A DNA stretch of 64,000 nt from NCBI GenBank assembly GCA_023653055.1, contig JAMNXR010000002.1:1-64000 (forward strand), written 5' to 3'. Made by a program: the position numbers and the translations under genes. Source of the DNA: Burkholderiaceae bacterium (GTDB taxonomy: Bacteria > Pseudomonadota > Gammaproteobacteria > Burkholderiales > Burkholderiaceae_B). Numbering within the stretch: the stretch's first letter is position 1; each line of letters starts with the position of its first letter. The notes under the pieces were generated by a model, which saw only the letters and a list, made by a program, of their open reading frames with translations, was not told the origin of the DNA and searched no databases. Positions 24,686-32,696 of the stretch are shown here, piece by piece.

Positions 24686-25294
24686 ATGCGAGTACTTTTG
24701 GGACAGCTTTCCGAGCAGCGCTGGGACGACCATCGTCTTTATCACCACAGCCGCATTAATCAAAGCCTGCATTTAATCAGCGCGTTGTCCTTTATTTTTT
24801 CTTATGCAATGTTGTTTATTAACCCAGTGATCGCTTCGTTGGTCGCATGGTCGGTGTCCATGACTACGCGTCAGGCTGGGCATTTTTTCTTTGAGCCTAG
24901 AGGCTATGACTACGTCAACAATATGACGGACGCGCACAAAGAAGAAATCAAAGTAGGCTATAACATTCAACGCAAGATTGTCTTGATGGCGGTGTGGGCT
25001 GCTATTCCAGTGATCGCGTACTTTTCTCCCACCTCACTTATGTGGGCAGTGCCTGCAGAAAACCACCATGATCTAGTCGGTTTGACAGCAATGTGGTGGT
25101 TGTATTTAGGTTTGGGCGGAATGCTGTTCCGTATGTTGCAATTGTGGATTCAGGACAATTATGTCAGCGCCTTAGCATGGGGCCTTAAAATCATGACGGA
25201 TCCTTTTCATGATGTGAAGTTGTATTACAAAGCGCCCTTTCATTTGATGAAAGGGCAGCTGATTGATCCGATGCAGCATGTACATTCAAAGTAA
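24686..25294 (+). CDS. Mpo1/DUF962-like membrane protein
   Basis: 202 residues; the ATG at 24686 has GGAG six bases upstream (a GTG at 24632 is a poorer start). Four or five hydrophobic helices. The segments HHSRINQSLHLISAL and TRQAGHFFFEP resemble the conserved histidine motifs of the DUF962/Mpo1 family (N-terminal H, N and H; later QxxGHxxFE). Yeast Mpo1 is an iron(II) dioxygenase of 2-hydroxy fatty acid alpha-oxidation. If the match holds, this could be a lipid-modifying oxygenase. It lies between the agt operon and the aminotransferase, convergent with the latter by seven bases. The assignment is tentative. Confidence 0.55.
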   Translation: MRVLLGQLSEQRWDDHRLYHHSRINQSLHLISALSFIFSYAMLFINPVIASLVAWSVSMTTRQAGHFFFEPRGYDYVNNMTDAHKEEIKVGYNIQRKIVLMAVWAAIPVIAYFSPTSLMWAVPAENHHDLVGLTAMWWLYLGLGGMLFRMLQLWIQDNYVSALAWGLKIMTDPFHDVKLYYKAPFHLMKGQLIDPMQHVHSK

Positions 25295-25301
25295 TCACGT
25301 A

Positions 25302-26972
25302 TTAATTCAGTCGCGCGCCGAACAAGGTTTTTACCAATTCGCGCGCGACTGAGCGTTTAATGTTTTTGTTTGTTTGCCCCACCGGTGTCCACCACCACCC
25401 ATCTTCACCCATGGCTTGGGCTGCCGCGATAAAGCGACGTGAAAACTCCTCAAAGTCTTCGTCTCTAAAGCCTAAATTAAAAATCATACGGCCCGTGCCC
25501 ACCCAACTCAGGGCAATGCCTTGACGTCTGAGGTAATACTGCAGCATCCAGTTATACCGGCTGGGTACGTCATACAAGACTGTCCACACGGTTGACATCG
25601 ACTCTATTTGCAGTGGAAGGTTTTGTTGTTTCAACTGTTGGTTGAGCTGCTCGCGTCTTGAGATCCACGTCTTATCCAGGCTTGCGTATTGAGCCTGTAT
25701 TTCTGGTCGATCAAGTTCATGCAAAAAGCTATTCATCGCACCCATGACATAGGGATGCGCATTAAAAGTGCCACGTGAGAAACATAAATCTGCAGGACGA
25801 TCTTCACGAGAGCGCTTCATCAGGTCAGCGCGGCCACACAGCACTCCGATAGGAAAACCACCCCCCAAGGTCTTACCGTAGGTCACCATATCCGCACGAA
25901 TACCAAAATACTCTTGCGCGCCACCTCGGGCGAGTCTAAAGCCCATAAATACTTCATCAAAAATCAGGACGATCCCGCGTTCAGTACAGACTTCCCTGAC
26001 AGATTGGAGCCATTGTGTATAGGATTCACGATCATATTGCGCGTTGCGCGACCCATCCACTAGCATGGAGTCTGTCGGGGCAGCGCGATTGGGGTGCATG
26101 GCTTGAATCGGATTAATGAGGACACACGCAATATCACGTCTGCGACGCAGCACCCGCAGGGTATTGGCATGCATGTCGCGTAAGGTCAAGGTGTCCGGGG
26201 ATGGCGGCATCGGATTGCCAGGACCGGGTTGCACATCATCCCACCAGCCATGATACGCACTGGTAAATCTCACGATCTTGTTGCGACGCGTTTGATAGCG
26301 CGCCACTCTGACCGCTTGCATCACGGCTTCAGTGCCTGACATATGAAAGGTGACTTCATCCATGCCGGATAGTTCAGTGATCCGACGGGCATTGTCCAGC
26401 ACGCAAGGATGATAGCCGCCTAAAAGCGGACCCAGGGCATGGACTGTCGCGGAACCTTCTTCGATACATTTTTTATAAAAGTCCTGACCAAACAAGTTCA
26501 CGCCGTAAGAGCCGCTGACGTCGATATAGCTTTGACCATCGAGATCTTTCAACCACACGCCTTGTGTTTCGTTATAGAAGCTTCCAATCGTGAGATTTTT
26601 TTCAACTACAGCGCGAAATTGAAAGGGGACGCGGTAGCGGCTGGTCAACTGAAGGTCTGACAGCATCGTTTTTGCTTGAGCGGTTTGCGCGAGGGAAAGA
26701 GGACTCCTCTCCCGTAAGGTCTGACTCAAGGCCAGAAAGGCACTTTTCCGTTTTGCAACGATTTCCTCGGGGGCATCGTCTATCTCAAGCCATTTTTTTT
26801 CGTCGTAGGCGTAGTAGGGCACGACGCGGGCAAATCGTTTCGCCCACCTTAAGTGCCCCCCCAGTCCTGGAGACTTCGCCAGTGAGAGCTGAAGTCTTTG
26901 TAACGCTACTTTACCGAACCAAATAGCGATGATTGTCACAATTGTGTATTGCAAAAGTAGCAGAATAGTCAT
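25302..26972 (-). CDS. Membrane-anchored class III aminotransferase (HemL-like)
   Basis: About 556 residues from ATG 26972 (a TTG at 27011 would add 13). The first 25 residues are a hydrophobic helix (MTILLLLQYTIVTIIAIWF), followed by about 100 residues not found in GSA aminomutase. From about residue 120 the fold-type I core shows MSGTEAVMQAVRVAR, SAYHGWWD, IFDEVFMGFR and the PLP lysine in MVTYGKTLGGGFPIG. HemL is usually about 430 residues and soluble, so this is a distinct enzyme, likely bound to the inner membrane. Its substrate may be a lipid or lipid precursor, judging by neighbours psd, olsB and agt-plcP. That is inference; it is not a housekeeping hemL by structure or place. Confidence 0.8.
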   Translation of the reverse strand: MTILLLLQYTIVTIIAIWFGKVALQRLQLSLAKSPGLGGHLRWAKRFARVVPYYAYDEKKWLEIDDAPEEIVAKRKSAFLALSQTLRERSPLSLAQTAQAKTMLSDLQLTSRYRVPFQFRAVVEKNLTIGSFYNETQGVWLKDLDGQSYIDVSGSYGVNLFGQDFYKKCIEEGSATVHALGPLLGGYHPCVLDNARRITELSGMDEVTFHMSGTEAVMQAVRVARYQTRRNKIVRFTSAYHGWWDDVQPGPGNPMPPSPDTLTLRDMHANTLRVLRRRRDIACVLINPIQAMHPNRAAPTDSMLVDGSRNAQYDRESYTQWLQSVREVCTERGIVLIFDEVFMGFRLARGGAQEYFGIRADMVTYGKTLGGGFPIGVLCGRADLMKRSREDRPADLCFSRGTFNAHPYVMGAMNSFLHELDRPEIQAQYASLDKTWISRREQLNQQLKQQNLPLQIESMSTVWTVLYDVPSRYNWMLQYYLRRQGIALSWVGTGRMIFNLGFRDEDFEEFSRRFIAAAQAMGEDGWWWTPVGQTNKNIKRSVARELVKTLFGARLN

Positions 26973-27016
26973 ATTTAGAAGTCCGGACAGTGAGACTTCC
27001 TTTTTATACAAATAGA

Positions 27017-27034
27017 ATGACTAAATGATGAAAA
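27017..27034 (-). promoter_or_regulatory. Candidate Pho box before the aminotransferase gene
   Basis: On the minus strand TTTTCAT (27028-27034), four bases, TAGTCAT (27017-27023). Each heptamer matches CTGTCAT at five of seven positions with the right 11-base period. It lies 44 bases before the start at 26972, as in the other sites here. It overlaps the psd start codon on the other strand, so use for psd is unlikely. Confidence 0.3.
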
Positions 27035-27897
27035 TTTCACAATTTATTAGAAAGCTCTTTACAAATGAGGATTTAAACTTCTTACTGACCAACCGTATCC
27101 CGAGACATACTGCAACAGTTTGGATGGGATGGTTTAGCAAGATTGAAATACCTTGGGTTCGAGATCTTTCTATATACGTTTGGCGGATTTTTACGGATTT
27201 AGACCTTTCTGAGGCAAAAAAGCACTCCTTTAAAAGTTTGCATGATTGCTTTGTGAGGGAGTTGCGCGACGGCGCACGCACGATTGATCACAACGATTCG
27301 GTGGTGACGAGTCCGTCTGATGGCATTGTGGGTGAGTGCGGCACCATTATTAACGGTCAGGTGTTTCAAGCCAAAGGTTTTCCCTACAAAATTTCGGAGT
27401 TGATGGGTGATCACGTCGATCCGCAATCGCTTGAGGGAGGGATCTATGTGACTTTACGCCTGACTTCGGCCATGTATCATCGATTCCATGCCCCCTTCAG
27501 CGGCAGGATTGATCGGGTTGTACATCACTCCGGAGATACGTGGAATGTGAACCCTATCGCATTGCGTCGAATTGAAAAACTATTTTGTATGAATGAGCGC
27601 GCCATGATCTCGATGCAGATCGGACCCGCGGCGCACCAGATCTACCTCGTGCCCGTCGCGGCCATACTGGTGGCCAGCATCCGGTTACATGGACTCAATC
27701 TTTTGCTCAATAGTGGCTACCGAGGCAAGCAGACTATCAATTGTGATCTGCCCTGTAAGAAGGGGCAGGAGCTTGGATGGTTTGAGCATGGTTCGACCAT
27801 TATTGTGTTTGCACCACGTGGTTTTAAGCTCGCGCCAGGGATCGAAAATGGCGCGTATGTCAAAATGGGGTGTGCCCTATTTACGCTGCCTGAATGA
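27025..27897 (+). CDS. psd: Phosphatidylserine decarboxylase proenzyme
   Basis: 290 residues, the E. coli-type length. It shows FFVREL-like FVRELRDGARTID, ADG-region SPSDGIVGECG, and the histidine motif MYHRFHAPFSGRID. The self-cleavage site is HGST near residue 255 (WFEHGSTIIVFAP), where Ser becomes the pyruvoyl cofactor. It makes phosphatidylethanolamine from phosphatidylserine at the inner membrane. It is divergent from the aminotransferase gene (52 bases between starts). The 3' end overlaps the convergent olsB-like gene by 17 bases. Whether it is the only psd of the genome cannot be told from the window. Confidence 0.92.
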   Translation: MMKISQFIRKLFTNEDLNFLLTNRIPRHTATVWMGWFSKIEIPWVRDLSIYVWRIFTDLDLSEAKKHSFKSLHDCFVRELRDGARTIDHNDSVVTSPSDGIVGECGTIINGQVFQAKGFPYKISELMGDHVDPQSLEGGIYVTLRLTSAMYHRFHAPFSGRIDRVVHHSGDTWNVNPIALRRIEKLFCMNERAMISMQIGPAAHQIYLVPVAAILVASIRLHGLNLLLNSGYRGKQTINCDLPCKKGQELGWFEHGSTIIVFAPRGFKLAPGIENGAYVKMGCALFTLPE

Positions 27898-28696
27898 GTG
27901 TTTGTGCTTGAAATGTTTGTGCATCAAAACCAAGGCGTTGTTTGTAGCGGGTCGTCATTTCTGAGACCGTGAGCAGCATTGGAAAATCGACTGTATTAAA
28001 GTCAGGATCCCAGGCGGGCTCCCCGCAGACTTTGACCCCCAGTTTTAGATATCCTGCAATTAATGCCGGAATATTGGCAGGTAATTGGGGGTTAACATGA
28101 TCGACCGGGTAGGGGTGAAGAGGTTTTACTCGAAACCCTTCACCTTGATGAACTAAATCGCGTACGCTGCGCCAGACTTCTGCTGCAGTGACGCCATCAT
28201 CTCGCAAGCTTACGCTCGCGCATCCCAGCACATATTGATAGTTGTTCTGTCGAATCAGTTCGGATAGACCGGACCATAACATCATCAGCGTGGGACCACT
28301 TCTGTATTCAGGATCGATACAAGCGCGACCAAACTCGACGGTTTTGTGGCGGATTGTGTTCAGTCCAGAGAGATCAAATTCTGACTCTGAGTAAAAACCG
28401 CCTGCACGGATGGCTTGTTCTGGTCTAAGTATCCTGTACGTGCCAACGACACGCTTGGTGACATGGTCATGCACGAGCAAGTGATCACACCATTGATCGA
28501 ATCTATCTTCATCAATACCGGGTGCGGCAGCATGAAAATTTGCCCCATATTCTTGGCTGAACACATCATGGCGCAGGCGCTGCGCTGCTTTTACTTCTTT
28601 AGCTTTTCTGGCGATACTGACGGTGAGTAATTGTTTCTTTTGTTTATTCTTTTTAATTGCACAATATTTTGATTTTTCGGGGACTTGGATCAACAT
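27881..28696 (-). CDS. olsB: OlsB-like N-acyltransferase (GNAT fold; ornithine lipid synthesis candidate)
   Basis: 271 residues. The pattern RLRHDVFSQEYGANF, then VGTYRILRPEQA and FGRACIDPEYRSG, is that of OlsB and related acyl-ACP-dependent acyltransferases, and of the autoinducer synthase-like fold. OlsB joins a 3-hydroxyacyl chain to ornithine, the first step of phosphorus-free ornithine lipids. The partner OlsA is not in the window. Three 11-base-spaced Pho repeats lie 55 bases upstream, agreeing with phosphate-starvation control. The N-terminus is Lys-rich (KKNKQKKQ). Other amino acids (Gly, Lys, Gln) are possible acceptors. Confidence 0.75.
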   Translation of the reverse strand: MLIQVPEKSKYCAIKKNKQKKQLLTVSIARKAKEVKAAQRLRHDVFSQEYGANFHAAAPGIDEDRFDQWCDHLLVHDHVTKRVVGTYRILRPEQAIRAGGFYSESEFDLSGLNTIRHKTVEFGRACIDPEYRSGPTLMMLWSGLSELIRQNNYQYVLGCASVSLRDDGVTAAEVWRSVRDLVHQGEGFRVKPLHPYPVDHVNPQLPANIPALIAGYLKLGVKVCGEPAWDPDFNTVDFPMLLTVSEMTTRYKQRLGFDAQTFQAQTLIQAA

Positions 28697-28750
28697 TGCC
28701 TTAGATCTCCGTAGATTGCCGACATGATCAAAGATTCGGATGTCAGTTCT

Positions 28751-28779
28751 ATGACAGTTTGATGAAGAATTGATGACAA
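28751..28779 (-). promoter_or_regulatory. Three-repeat Pho box before the olsB-like gene
   Basis: On the minus strand TTGTCAT (28773-28779), TCTTCAT (28762-28768) and CTGTCAT (28751-28757) are each separated by four bases, giving an 11-base period. The first and last are near-perfect heptamers. The block ends 54 bases before the start at 28696. Confidence 0.65.
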
Positions 28780-28783
28780 GGTG

Positions 28784-28801
28784 CTGTCATACGCATGTCA
28801 T
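28784..28801 (+). promoter_or_regulatory. Pho box before phoX
   Basis: CTGTCAT (28784-28790), ACGC, ATGTCAT (28795-28801): 13 of 14 consensus bases at 11-base spacing. It lies 63 bases before the phoX start and is back to back with the olsB-side repeats, so one PhoB-bound cluster may serve both genes. Confidence 0.75.
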
Positions 28802-28864
28802 GTTTTCTGTGTGTACTCATTCATAGGTTTCAAATATGATGCGTAACACGCTTAGGTGTAAAAG

Positions 28865-31108
28865 ATGAAAAAAATGACGTCAAACGATAGCTTTCAGTCC
28901 GTACTTAAGCGAGCCTTAGCGAGTCCGTCACGACGGACCGTGCTGAGGGGTGGACTCGGGCTTGGATTGTTAGGCCTCATGCCTGAAGCGTTGAAATCGA
29001 CGTTCGCGACACCCGTGACGGCGAGCGCAGTAACGTCGGGGGGCACCGTGGCTGTAGACGTACCGCTGGGTTTTCAGGCTGTTGGGAAAAGCCTGCTTGA
29101 TAATGTGCAATTGCCTGACGGTTACCGTTATACGATTTTGCATGCGACGGGTGATCCTCTTAAATCGGGTGTCTCGGCCTACTCCAATGCGGGTGCAGAA
29201 GCCGACGACTGGACCGGCCGAGTGGGGGACCACCACGACGGGATGGAGCTTTTTTATATTGATGCAAAAGGTCGCTATTCAGAAGCCCAAACGGATCGGG
29301 CGGTGCTGTGTGTCAACCATGAAAGCTCGGCTGATGCGCATTTTCTGCACCCCCGTGGACAAACTTCTGCCGGTGTGACGGGTAAAAAGTTTAATCAATT
29401 TGGTCAGTGGGATATTGGAGATCGGCCTCAGGTTGAAGTCGTCAAAGAAATGAATCTCCACGGTGTTTCAATTGTTGAGCTTGTGCGCGATGGTCATGCT
29501 TGGAAGTATCGGGTGGATGCTCCACTCAATCGGCGCATCACACCAGAGTCGCCGATGCTGTTTGGCGGACCCGCAGCACACTTGCCGCAGATCAATGCGT
29601 TAATGAAAACAGCGTTTGATCCCAGTGGTCGTTCGAGTCGAGGGACGTTAAATAACTGTGGGCACGGTAAAACGCCTTGGGGTACTTATCTCACCTGCGA
29701 GGAAAATTGGTCACGGTATTTTCAAATCAGCGCAGATTCTGCCGCAATCGGTCCCAAACAGGTTGCAGGCTTAAAGCGCTATGGCGTCGCCTCACAGCCG
29801 CTCAATAAAGATCTTAAAAAAGCCTTTAGCCAGGGCTGGCATACGGTATCTGCGCAGGACAATCGTTTTGCGCGTTGGAATCTGGCATATCTCCAAGCAG
29901 AGCCAGAGGGTGATTTTCGTCAAGAAGCCAACACGTTTGGCTTTAATGTGGAAGTCGATCCACTAGAGCCATCATCGGTGTCCGTCAAGAGGACTGCGAT
30001 GGGGCGGTTTGCGCACGAGGCGGCAGTCTGTGGCAAGCCTGTTGCCGGAGAGCCGCTCGCTTTCTACATGGGTTGTGACTCCGTCAATGAATACATCTAT
30101 AAGTTTGTATCCGAGGCCACGTGGGATCCCAGCGATGTCGGGGGTGGCATCCGCGCAGGCGATAAATATCTGAACGAAGGCCGTTTGTATGCTGCGCGTT
30201 TTAACGACGACGGGACAGGGGATTGGCTTGAGCTCACGTTCCAGGATCCTAAAATCCGTGGATTTGAAGCATATCGCTTTGCTAATCAAGCCGACGTACT
30301 GGTGCACGCCAGGTTTGCGGCGAGTGCCGTCGGTGCGACTCCAATGGATCGTCCTGAGTGGGGTGCAGTGAATCATCGCAATGGTGATGTCTATTTTGCG
30401 CTTACGAACAACAGTGCTGCCAATCGCACACCAGCGAAGGTCAATGCTGCGAATCCGCGTGCCTACAATGACTTGGATGGTCGGAAAAGATCCGGTAATC
30501 CCCATGGCCATATTGTGCGTTTTCGCGATCAGGCCGCGCGGGCGAGTGCAAACACCTTTGGTTGGGACATCTTTTTATTCGGTGCCGAAGAGGATGATCC
30601 TCGTTCAAACCTCTCTGGTTTGACCGCCGTAAACTCTTTTTCATCTCCGGATGGTTTATGGTTTAGTCGGGCAACAGGTATTTGCTGGATTCAGACGGAT
30701 GATGGTGCCATGACCGACGAGAGCAACTGTATGATGTTGGCGGCGATTCCTGGGGCATTAGGGGACGGCGGCAAGATGACGGTGGCCAATTCGATGCAAG
30801 TCAGTGGTGCGCTGCAGGAAGGACAGCAGGAGACTTTTATTGGTGCGACGCTTGGAGAAGCGCGTTTGCGTCGCTTCCTGGTGGCGCCGAAAGGTGCTGA
30901 AGTGACTGGGGTGACCGAGTCGGCCGATGGCAAGACGCTTTTTGTCAATATTCAGCATCCGGGTGAAAAAACGCCTGCTTTAGGCTCTTCCGGGCAGTAT
31001 GCTTTTGAAAGTGCATGGCCAGGTAATCAGGGGTATGGTCAGCCCGGTCGGCCACGCTCCGCGACCATTGTGATTCAGCGGGAGGATGGGGGTCTCATCG
31101 GGCTATAG
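28865..31108 (+). CDS. phoX: PhoX-type alkaline phosphatase
   Basis: 747 residues. The N-terminus has a twin-arginine signal (SRRTVLRGGLGLGLLGL, near residues 22-38), so it is exported folded. The mature part has DUF839/PhoX features such as NNCGHGKTPWGTYLTCEENW, GRFAHEAA and YMGCDSVNEYIYKF, and late NSFSSPDGLWFSRATGICWI. PhoX enzymes are calcium- and iron-dependent periplasmic phosphatases releasing phosphate from organic esters. A good Pho box lies upstream. It precedes phoU-phoB-phoR, and fits the Pho regulon. Confidence 0.92.
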   Translation: MKKMTSNDSFQSVLKRALASPSRRTVLRGGLGLGLLGLMPEALKSTFATPVTASAVTSGGTVAVDVPLGFQAVGKSLLDNVQLPDGYRYTILHATGDPLKSGVSAYSNAGAEADDWTGRVGDHHDGMELFYIDAKGRYSEAQTDRAVLCVNHESSADAHFLHPRGQTSAGVTGKKFNQFGQWDIGDRPQVEVVKEMNLHGVSIVELVRDGHAWKYRVDAPLNRRITPESPMLFGGPAAHLPQINALMKTAFDPSGRSSRGTLNNCGHGKTPWGTYLTCEENWSRYFQISADSAAIGPKQVAGLKRYGVASQPLNKDLKKAFSQGWHTVSAQDNRFARWNLAYLQAEPEGDFRQEANTFGFNVEVDPLEPSSVSVKRTAMGRFAHEAAVCGKPVAGEPLAFYMGCDSVNEYIYKFVSEATWDPSDVGGGIRAGDKYLNEGRLYAARFNDDGTGDWLELTFQDPKIRGFEAYRFANQADVLVHARFAASAVGATPMDRPEWGAVNHRNGDVYFALTNNSAANRTPAKVNAANPRAYNDLDGRKRSGNPHGHIVRFRDQAARASANTFGWDIFLFGAEEDDPRSNLSGLTAVNSFSSPDGLWFSRATGICWIQTDDGAMTDESNCMMLAAIPGALGDGGKMTVANSMQVSGALQEGQQETFIGATLGEARLRRFLVAPKGAEVTGVTESADGKTLFVNIQHPGEKTPALGSSGQYAFESAWPGNQGYGQPGRPRSATIVIQREDGGLIGL

Positions 31109-31116
31109 CCCCTGCG

Positions 31117-31134
31117 CCGTCATCAAACTGAAAT
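31117..31134 (+). promoter_or_regulatory. Candidate Pho box before phoU-phoB-phoR
   Basis: CCGTCAT (31117-31123), CAAA, CTGAAAT (31128-31134): six of seven and five of seven matches at 11-base spacing. It sits 82 bases before the phoU start, just after the phoX stop. It suggests that phoUBR has its own PhoB-controlled promoter. Confidence 0.45.
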
Positions 31135-31216
31135 ATTGAATGGTTAACGTGTCGTGTATATTGACCTCAGTGGGTTGTTCGCCCGATATGGGTGGCATTA
31201 GATAACAGGAATTTTC

Positions 31217-31924
31217 ATGGCTGACAAACATCTTTCGTCGCAGTTTGATACGGATCTCAACGCTCTTTGCAGCAGTTTGCTGGAAATGGGTGGAATGGTC
31301 GAAGTTCAGATCATTGACGCGATGCGTGCGTTTTCAGAGATGAATATCGAGCTGTGCAAAGAAGTGGTTGATCGTGAAAAGGCGATCAACACCAAAGAAA
31401 TTGAGATTGACTTAGCATGTGCTGAAATCATCGCGCGCAGACAACCTACCGCAAGAGATCTGCGTCTTGTGATGGCCGTCTCCAAGGCGATTACCAATCT
31501 TGAGCGCGCTGGTGACGAGGTTGAAAAGATTGCAAAGCGTACGCGACGTATTATTCGCAGCGGAGCTGAGCACAAAATCAATGTCGCGGAGATCATCATT
31601 TCTGGTCAATTGGCTGTAAAGCAACTGCGTCAGAGTCTGGATGCCTTTGCGCGCCTCGATCGCGAAGCCGCAGTGGATATCGTCCTGGATGACCGCCAGA
31701 TCGACGAAGAATTTCGAGCATTCGTTCGTAAATTGACATCCTACATGACAGAAGATCCACAAACGATCGCGACAGGTTTGGACATGCTGACGATCGCGAA
31801 ATCGATCGAGCGCATTGGCGATCACGCCAAAAACATCGCTGAGTTTGTGATTTATGTGGTGGGCGGTGAGGATGTCCGACATTCCCCCAAGAGCGAGTTA
31901 CAAAAACGCGCTTCTGAGGAATAA
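31217..31924 (+). CDS. phoU: PhoU phosphate signalling regulator
   Basis: 235 residues, the normal length. It has the two three-helix halves, with the repeated metal-binding pattern: EKAINTKEIEIDLACAEIIA in the first and DRQIDEEFRAFVRKL in the second, plus LERAGDEVEKIAKR and IERIGDHAKNIAE. PhoU restrains PhoR when phosphate is plentiful and normally communicates with the PstSCAB transporter. In this window pstSCAB is absent upstream, where phoX lies instead. phoB starts seven bases after its stop. Confidence 0.95.
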   Translation: MADKHLSSQFDTDLNALCSSLLEMGGMVEVQIIDAMRAFSEMNIELCKEVVDREKAINTKEIEIDLACAEIIARRQPTARDLRLVMAVSKAITNLERAGDEVEKIAKRTRRIIRSGAEHKINVAEIIISGQLAVKQLRQSLDAFARLDREAAVDIVLDDRQIDEEFRAFVRKLTSYMTEDPQTIATGLDMLTIAKSIERIGDHAKNIAEFVIYVVGGEDVRHSPKSELQKRASEE

Positions 31925-31931
31925 GCGAGCT

Positions 31932-32669
31932 ATGAGTCATCGAATTCTGATCGTTGAAGACGAAATCTCTATTTCTGAGCTGATTGCGATCAATCTGACC
32001 CATGCAGGTTATGAGGTTCAGCAAGCATTTCAAACTGAAGAAGCCAACCTCAAGATGCGGGAGTCGCTTCCTGACATGATGATCTTGGACTGGATGCTAC
32101 CAGGTAAGTCTGGTGTGCATTACGCCAAAGAGTTGCGTGCCAATGAGCGTACCGCAGGCATTCCAATTTTGATGTTGACGGCCAAGAGTGAAGAGGCCGA
32201 CAAGGTTCAGGGTCTGGATGCCGGTGCGGACGACTATATGACCAAGCCATTTTCCACTAAGGAATTGGTCGCTCGGGTCAATGCGCTATTGCGGCGTCAT
32301 AGTCGCGCGCCGACGAATGACGATTTGATGGTACTAGGTGCTTTGCGGTTGGATCCTGTCACCCATCGCGTCACCGCAGAGTGGCCGGGGTCGCCTCGCC
32401 GAGAAATTATCGTTGGACCGACTGAGTTTCGATTGTTACAGTTTATGATGGGTGCACCTGAGCGCGTCCATTCTCGTGCCCAGTTACTGGATCAAGTGTG
32501 GGGTAACGAGGTGTTTATCGAAGAGCGTACGGTCGACGTTCACATCAGAAGATTGCGCGTCGCTTTGGCGGTCGCAAAGTGCGATGTATACATTGAAACA
32601 GTGCGAGGTGTTGGCTATCGTTCGACGCGTCAACCTTCGGCTGTATCCTCGGACAGCGACCATTTGTAA
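31932..32669 (+). CDS. phoB: PhoB phosphate response regulator
   Basis: About 245 residues from ATG 31932. The receiver opens MSHRILIVEDEISISELIAI, with the phosphorylated Asp in MMILDWMLPGKSG, Thr in MLTAKSEE and Lys in YMTKPFS. The winged-helix domain has GPTEFRLLQFMMGAPERVHS and RTVDVHIRRLRVAL, whose recognition helix matches PhoB. It binds Pho boxes, several of which are seen in this window. It is followed by phoR 27 bases later. Confidence 0.95.
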   Translation: MSHRILIVEDEISISELIAINLTHAGYEVQQAFQTEEANLKMRESLPDMMILDWMLPGKSGVHYAKELRANERTAGIPILMLTAKSEEADKVQGLDAGADDYMTKPFSTKELVARVNALLRRHSRAPTNDDLMVLGALRLDPVTHRVTAEWPGSPRREIIVGPTEFRLLQFMMGAPERVHSRAQLLDQVWGNEVFIEERTVDVHIRRLRVALAVAKCDVYIETVRGVGYRSTRQPSAVSSDSDHL

Positions 32670-32696
32670 TCGATTATTTCGAAACGGTATGCATGT

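Noticed and set aside
25302-26972. Housekeeping hemL (glutamate-1-semialdehyde aminomutase)
   Set aside because: The N-terminal membrane anchor, extra length and lipid/Pho surroundings do not fit the soluble HemL of about 430 residues.
29972-30511. 179-residue open frame antisense to phoX
   Set aside because: It lies wholly inside a well-supported gene, has an unnatural composition rich in Arg and Ile, and shows no family motif.
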